Positions 4,288-6,222 of a stretch of 6,222 bases of DNA are shown piece after piece. Every line of letters begins with the position of its first letter. Positions within the stretch are counted from its first letter, which is position 1. The notes below the pieces were generated by a model. It saw only the letters and a program-made list of their open reading frames with translations, did no database searches and had not been told where the DNA came from. The translations under genes were made by a program, and so were the position numbers. This DNA comes from Acidimicrobiaceae bacterium (GTDB lineage Bacteria > Actinomycetota > Acidimicrobiia > Acidimicrobiales > RAAP-2), in contig PKZI01000022.1 in the NCBI GenBank assembly GCA_003133005.1, forward strand, positions 1 through 6,222, read 5' to 3'.

Positions 4288-5070
4288 CTACCCAGTTGCA
4301 TACGTTGCGTAAACAACGACAGAGACGACCTTGGGAATCGAACTCGTATTGAAGTCGCCGCTGCCGTAATTGACAGACCCAGGCGCATCAACGGAAACCT
4401 GTCCCACCGAGATCGAAATCGGTTTCCCTAACGTCACGTTCTTACCCAGCGCGGCTTGCGCGCGCTGTCGAGCGTTTGCAGCCGCCTCCTTGGTGAGGAT
4501 GGGTCGTAGCTTCTTTAATCCGTTGAAGGTGTAATTCGGTTGTTGAGCGATGAACGGGACGTCGTTCGAGAGCAGGAGATTGCTGACGCCCAGTACACGC
4601 TGCATGGCGTCCAAACGAGACGATTGAACATTGACCGTTTGGGTCATTGTGAAACTGACCACTGCACCAGTCGACGATTCATTAGGTTGCACATTTACCG
4701 TGCCAAAGGAAATCTCAGAGTTCAGGGCTCCAGCAGCGATAAGCGCCTTTTGGATCTGGATAGTCCACCCGTTCAATTGTGCCAGTGCCGCCGAGGTTGT
4801 GGACTTCGTACTCGAAAAATTTGCCGTCCACTGGAACGTATTGGATGTGACCGCTTCTTCGGCAGAACCTGTTATTGAGATTTGGTTTTGCTTCGATTGA
4901 TCTCGACCACGGATTCCTGACGAAACCGACAACGACCCGATGATGAACGCCACCGAAAGAATGATCAATCCAACCAACTGCTCGTGCGATCGAAACGAAC
5001 GTTTCTTCCGTGGCGCGGAATCTGGGCCGCCGATTTCTCTGTCGCTGTCGGATCCTTCAATGGTGCTCAC
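4288..5070 (-). CDS. Membrane-anchored SIMPL-domain (DUF541) protein
   Basis: This 260-residue protein has a short polar, basic N-terminus (APRKKRSFRSHEQ, 19-31), one hydrophobic segment LVGLIILSVAFIIGSLSVSS (32-51) and a large extracytoplasmic domain (about 60-260). The domain shows SIMPL/DUF541 features: ISITGSAEEAV near its start, an S/T-rich FSSTKSTTSAALAQLNGWT helix, the QTVNVQSS strand, the long KEAAANARQRAQAALGKNVTL helix (194-214) and the closing GKPISISVG. SIMPL proteins resemble bacterial periplasmic OMP26/BP26 and have no settled biochemical role. The charged N-terminus followed by an uncleaved-looking helix suggests a type II anchor rather than a signal peptide. It starts at GTG 5070 with no ribosome-binding site nearby; a TAACGT hexamer lies 6 nt upstream. 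It lies 129 nt downstream of the VOC gene, so the two may or may not be cotranscribed. Confidence 0.8.
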   Translation of the reverse strand: MSTIEGSDSDREIGGPDSAPRKKRSFRSHEQLVGLIILSVAFIIGSLSVSSGIRGRDQSKQNQISITGSAEEAVTSNTFQWTANFSSTKSTTSAALAQLNGWTIQIQKALIAAGALNSEISFGTVNVQPNESSTGAVVSFTMTQTVNVQSSRLDAMQRVLGVSNLLLSNDVPFIAQQPNYTFNGLKKLRPILTKEAAANARQRAQAALGKNVTLGKPISISVGQVSVDAPGSVNYGSGDFNTSSIPKVVSVVVYATYATG

Positions 5071-5076
5071 GACTTC

Positions 5077-5082
5077 ACGTTA
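5077..5082 (-). promoter_or_regulatory. Candidate -10 element of the SIMPL gene
   Basis: The minus strand reads TAACGT, then 6 nt, then the GTG start. This fits a leaderless start, but no -35 was recognised and the hexamer is weak. It is listed because its spacing matches that before hicB, mntA, the winged-helix gene and the VOC gene. Confidence 0.2.
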
Positions 5083-5199
5083 TCCCTATTCATGACCCAT
5101 CTTCTGATTAACTCGTCAAGCCGCGCCACGAGTCTGGAATGTCAGTCCTCGCCCGCAGATGTTTGGAACGACTTCGAAGCGATTGGTTCTTTCTCTGTG

Positions 5200-5571
5200 T
5201 TAGGACACGCGGCTGCGAAGTTGGATGATGTTCCCATCGGGGTCGAGCACATCGTGACGAGTCAGACCGTCGAGGCTGAACGTCCGATCGGTCACAACCC
5301 CGCCCGATTCCCGCACCAGCGCGAGCGCAGCGTCGAGCGAAGCAACCTCAAACACTGGCTTCAACGCAGAATTTTCACGCGGCGACGGAGGAACGTTGAT
5401 TTCAATCTTCTTCGCGATTCCTTTGGGAACCGAGTGAACGAGAACCTCTTCCCCGTTGCCGACAAGACGAATATCGCCCGCGACCTCTGACTGGACGTGC
5501 AACCCGATGACTTTCTCATAGAAAGCAGCACACCGAGCAACATCAATTGAGAAGACCACCAAGGCGCCCAC
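5200..5571 (-). CDS. VOC-fold (glyoxalase/bleomycin-resistance-like) protein
   Basis: This 123-residue protein has the paired beta-alpha-beta-beta-beta layout of the vicinal oxygen chelate family: ALVVFSIDVARCAAFYEKVI (3-22) with the FY signature, then KPVFEVASLDAALALVRESG (71-90) and the terminal DPDGNIIQL (110-118). Family members bind a metal and act as isomerases, dioxygenases or drug-binding proteins. Here the usual ligands look altered: no His in the first strand (ALVVFS), and Gln117 where the last strand normally carries Glu. A metal-dependent reaction is therefore doubtful and substrate cannot be predicted. The start is GTG 5571, with TAGTGT 6 nt upstream and no ribosome-binding site. 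The gene is complete and of normal length. Confidence 0.8.
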   Translation of the reverse strand: MGALVVFSIDVARCAAFYEKVIGLHVQSEVAGDIRLVGNGEEVLVHSVPKGIAKKIEINVPPSPRENSALKPVFEVASLDAALALVRESGGVVTDRTFSLDGLTRHDVLDPDGNIIQLRSRVS

Positions 5572-5577
5572 GTGAAA

Positions 5578-5609
5578 ACACTAATGAGAAGCCACGCGAT
5601 CAAAGTCAA
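5578..5609 (-). promoter_or_regulatory. Weak promoter candidate for the VOC gene
   Basis: On the minus strand TTGACT (5609-5604) precedes TAGTGT (5583-5578), which ends 6 nt before the GTG start. The 20-nt spacing is too long for a typical promoter. The -35 may therefore be coincidental, or a better-spaced but poorer -10 (CATTAG) may be used. Confidence 0.25.
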
Positions 5610-5738
5610 CGGCAACGTCGCAGCCCTTCCTGATCGGCACATTCAATTCCGGGTCGGACCAATTGGACGACGATTGTCCACCCAGAGACAGCCATTTCCG
5701 AGGAAGGAACTGCAATCGCAGAATTTGTTCACGAAGTA

Positions 5739-5768
5739 TTTGACAGGAGGTTTCGTGATGTATATGTT
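5739..5768 (+). promoter_or_regulatory. Promoter of the LacI-family gene
   Basis: A perfect -35, TTGACA (5739-5744), is followed 18 nt later by TATGTT (5763-5768). The predicted start site near 5775 falls within the palindromic operator, leaving a leader of about 50 nt that contains a ribosome-binding site, unlike the leaderless starts elsewhere in the window. Confidence 0.6.
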
Positions 5769-5781
5769 GTAAGCGCTTACA
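5768..5781. promoter_or_regulatory. LacI-type operator palindrome
   Basis: TGTAAGCGCTTACA is a perfect 14-bp palindrome with the central CG and AAGCGCTT core typical of LacI/GalR-family sites. It overlaps the last base of the -10 and the predicted transcription start of the adjacent LacI-family gene, the expected place for autorepression. Confidence 0.75.
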
Positions 5782-5827
5782 TTCGCTTGGTACAAGCCAA
5801 TGTATTTCCCAGGGGGGGAGGGTACGA

Positions 5828-6222
5828 ATGGCTGATTCTCAGCCGACGATTTACGACGTGGCGAAGCGCGCTGGCGTCTCTATCGCGACGGTGAGCCGTT
5901 CGCTCAATTCCACCTCATCCGTACGTCCTGCCACGCGAGTCAAGGTCATCGCCGCGATGGAGGAACTCGCCTTCGTTCCCAACGCCGTCGCGCGACGTCT
6001 CTCGAAGGGTAAGCACTGGGTACTTGGATTGGTCTTCACGCACGCTCCACTTGATGACAGCCCGCTGGCAGTCGAAGAAGCGAGTTTGCTCTACACCGAC
6101 ATCGTGATACGTGGTGTCGAGTCGCGTGCCGCAACATTCGGTTACTCGCTACTGCTGCGCAGCATGGGACCATCTCAATCCGAGAGCATGACGAGCTTGA
6201 TGGACCTCTCCGCTACCGTTGA
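5828..6222 (+). CDS. LacI-family transcriptional regulator (5' part)
   Basis: The first 131 codons are present and the gene runs off the right edge. The N-terminus has the LacI DNA-binding domain: TIYDVAKRAGVSIATVSRSL (7-26) is the helix-turn-helix, then RPATRVKVIAAMEELAFVPN, and NAVARRLSKGKHWVLGLVF (54-72) spans the hinge helix and the first strand of the sugar-binding domain. The region TDIVIRGVESRAATFGYSLL matches the first helix of the periplasmic-binding-protein-like domain. Such proteins usually repress sugar uptake or breakdown genes until a sugar binds; the ligand cannot be read from this fragment. The ATG has a strong ribosome-binding site, GGAGGG at 5817-5822, 5 nt upstream. The upstream palindrome suggests autoregulation, and target genes probably lie downstream, outside the window. 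Confidence 0.9.
   Translation, partial: MADSQPTIYDVAKRAGVSIATVSRSLNSTSSVRPATRVKVIAAMEELAFVPNAVARRLSKGKHWVLGLVFTHAPLDDSPLAVEEASLLYTDIVIRGVESRAATFGYSLLLRSMGPSQSESMTSLMDLSATV

Noticed and set aside
4540..5490. Plus-strand frames of 89-168 codons opposite the SIMPL and VOC genes
   Set aside because: They are antisense to recognisable proteins and have no ribosome-binding site or family features.
5572..5772. Plus-strand frame of 66 codons before the LacI-family gene, and the tiny frame MYML after AGGAGG (5745-5750)
   Set aside because: The frame runs through the promoter and ends inside the operator palindrome. The AGGAGG lies between the -35 and -10, upstream of the predicted transcript start, so it would not be in the message.
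1..6222. CRISPR array or tandem repeat arrays
   Set aside because: No regularly spaced direct repeats of suitable length were found by eye on either strand.

Overview
The window looks like an accessory, defence-type island in a bacterial chromosome of about 50% GC. I think an actinobacterium is the most likely host. The reasons are a CopG/RHH antitoxin with the N-terminus typical of actinobacterial copies, a short HicB placed before HicA, an HTH-fused nucleotidyltransferase/HEPN pair, frequent -10-like hexamers only 6-8 nt before start codons (leaderless-style starts), and a LacI-type regulator. This is judged from protein style, not from a marker gene, so it remains an inference.

Layout. 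Positions 1-144 are the 5' end of an IS3-family insertion sequence pointing out of the window, with its OrfA start on the minus strand. Next comes a short hydrophobic ORF that is probably the remnant of a gene cut by the IS, then a small unrecognised ORF (225-383). From 542 to 4122 lie four toxin-antitoxin-like modules in a row: (1) a BrnT-like toxin and a long RHH antitoxin on the minus strand; (2) hicB-hicA on the minus strand; (3) an intact minimal MntA-type nucleotidyltransferase followed by a frameshifted, truncated HepT on the plus strand; (4) a winged-helix/nucleotidyltransferase fusion followed by a HEPN protein on the plus strand. In all four, the two reading frames overlap by the same 4 nt (NTGA), which implies translational coupling. 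Modules 2 and 3 diverge from a shared 270-nt intergenic region that carries six copies of AGTTG/CAACT.

After the cluster the region looks more ordinary. It holds a membrane-anchored SIMPL-domain protein and a VOC-fold protein, both on the minus strand, and the first 131 codons of a LacI-family regulator on the plus strand with a strong promoter and a perfect palindromic operator over its -10 region.

The most interesting items are the nested 56-bp dyad that covers the promoter and start codon of module 4, the roughly 125-residue C-terminal extension on the RHH antitoxin, the decayed HepT that leaves an orphan MntA directly upstream of a second MNT/HEPN pair, and the non-standard HEPN catalytic motif of module 4.
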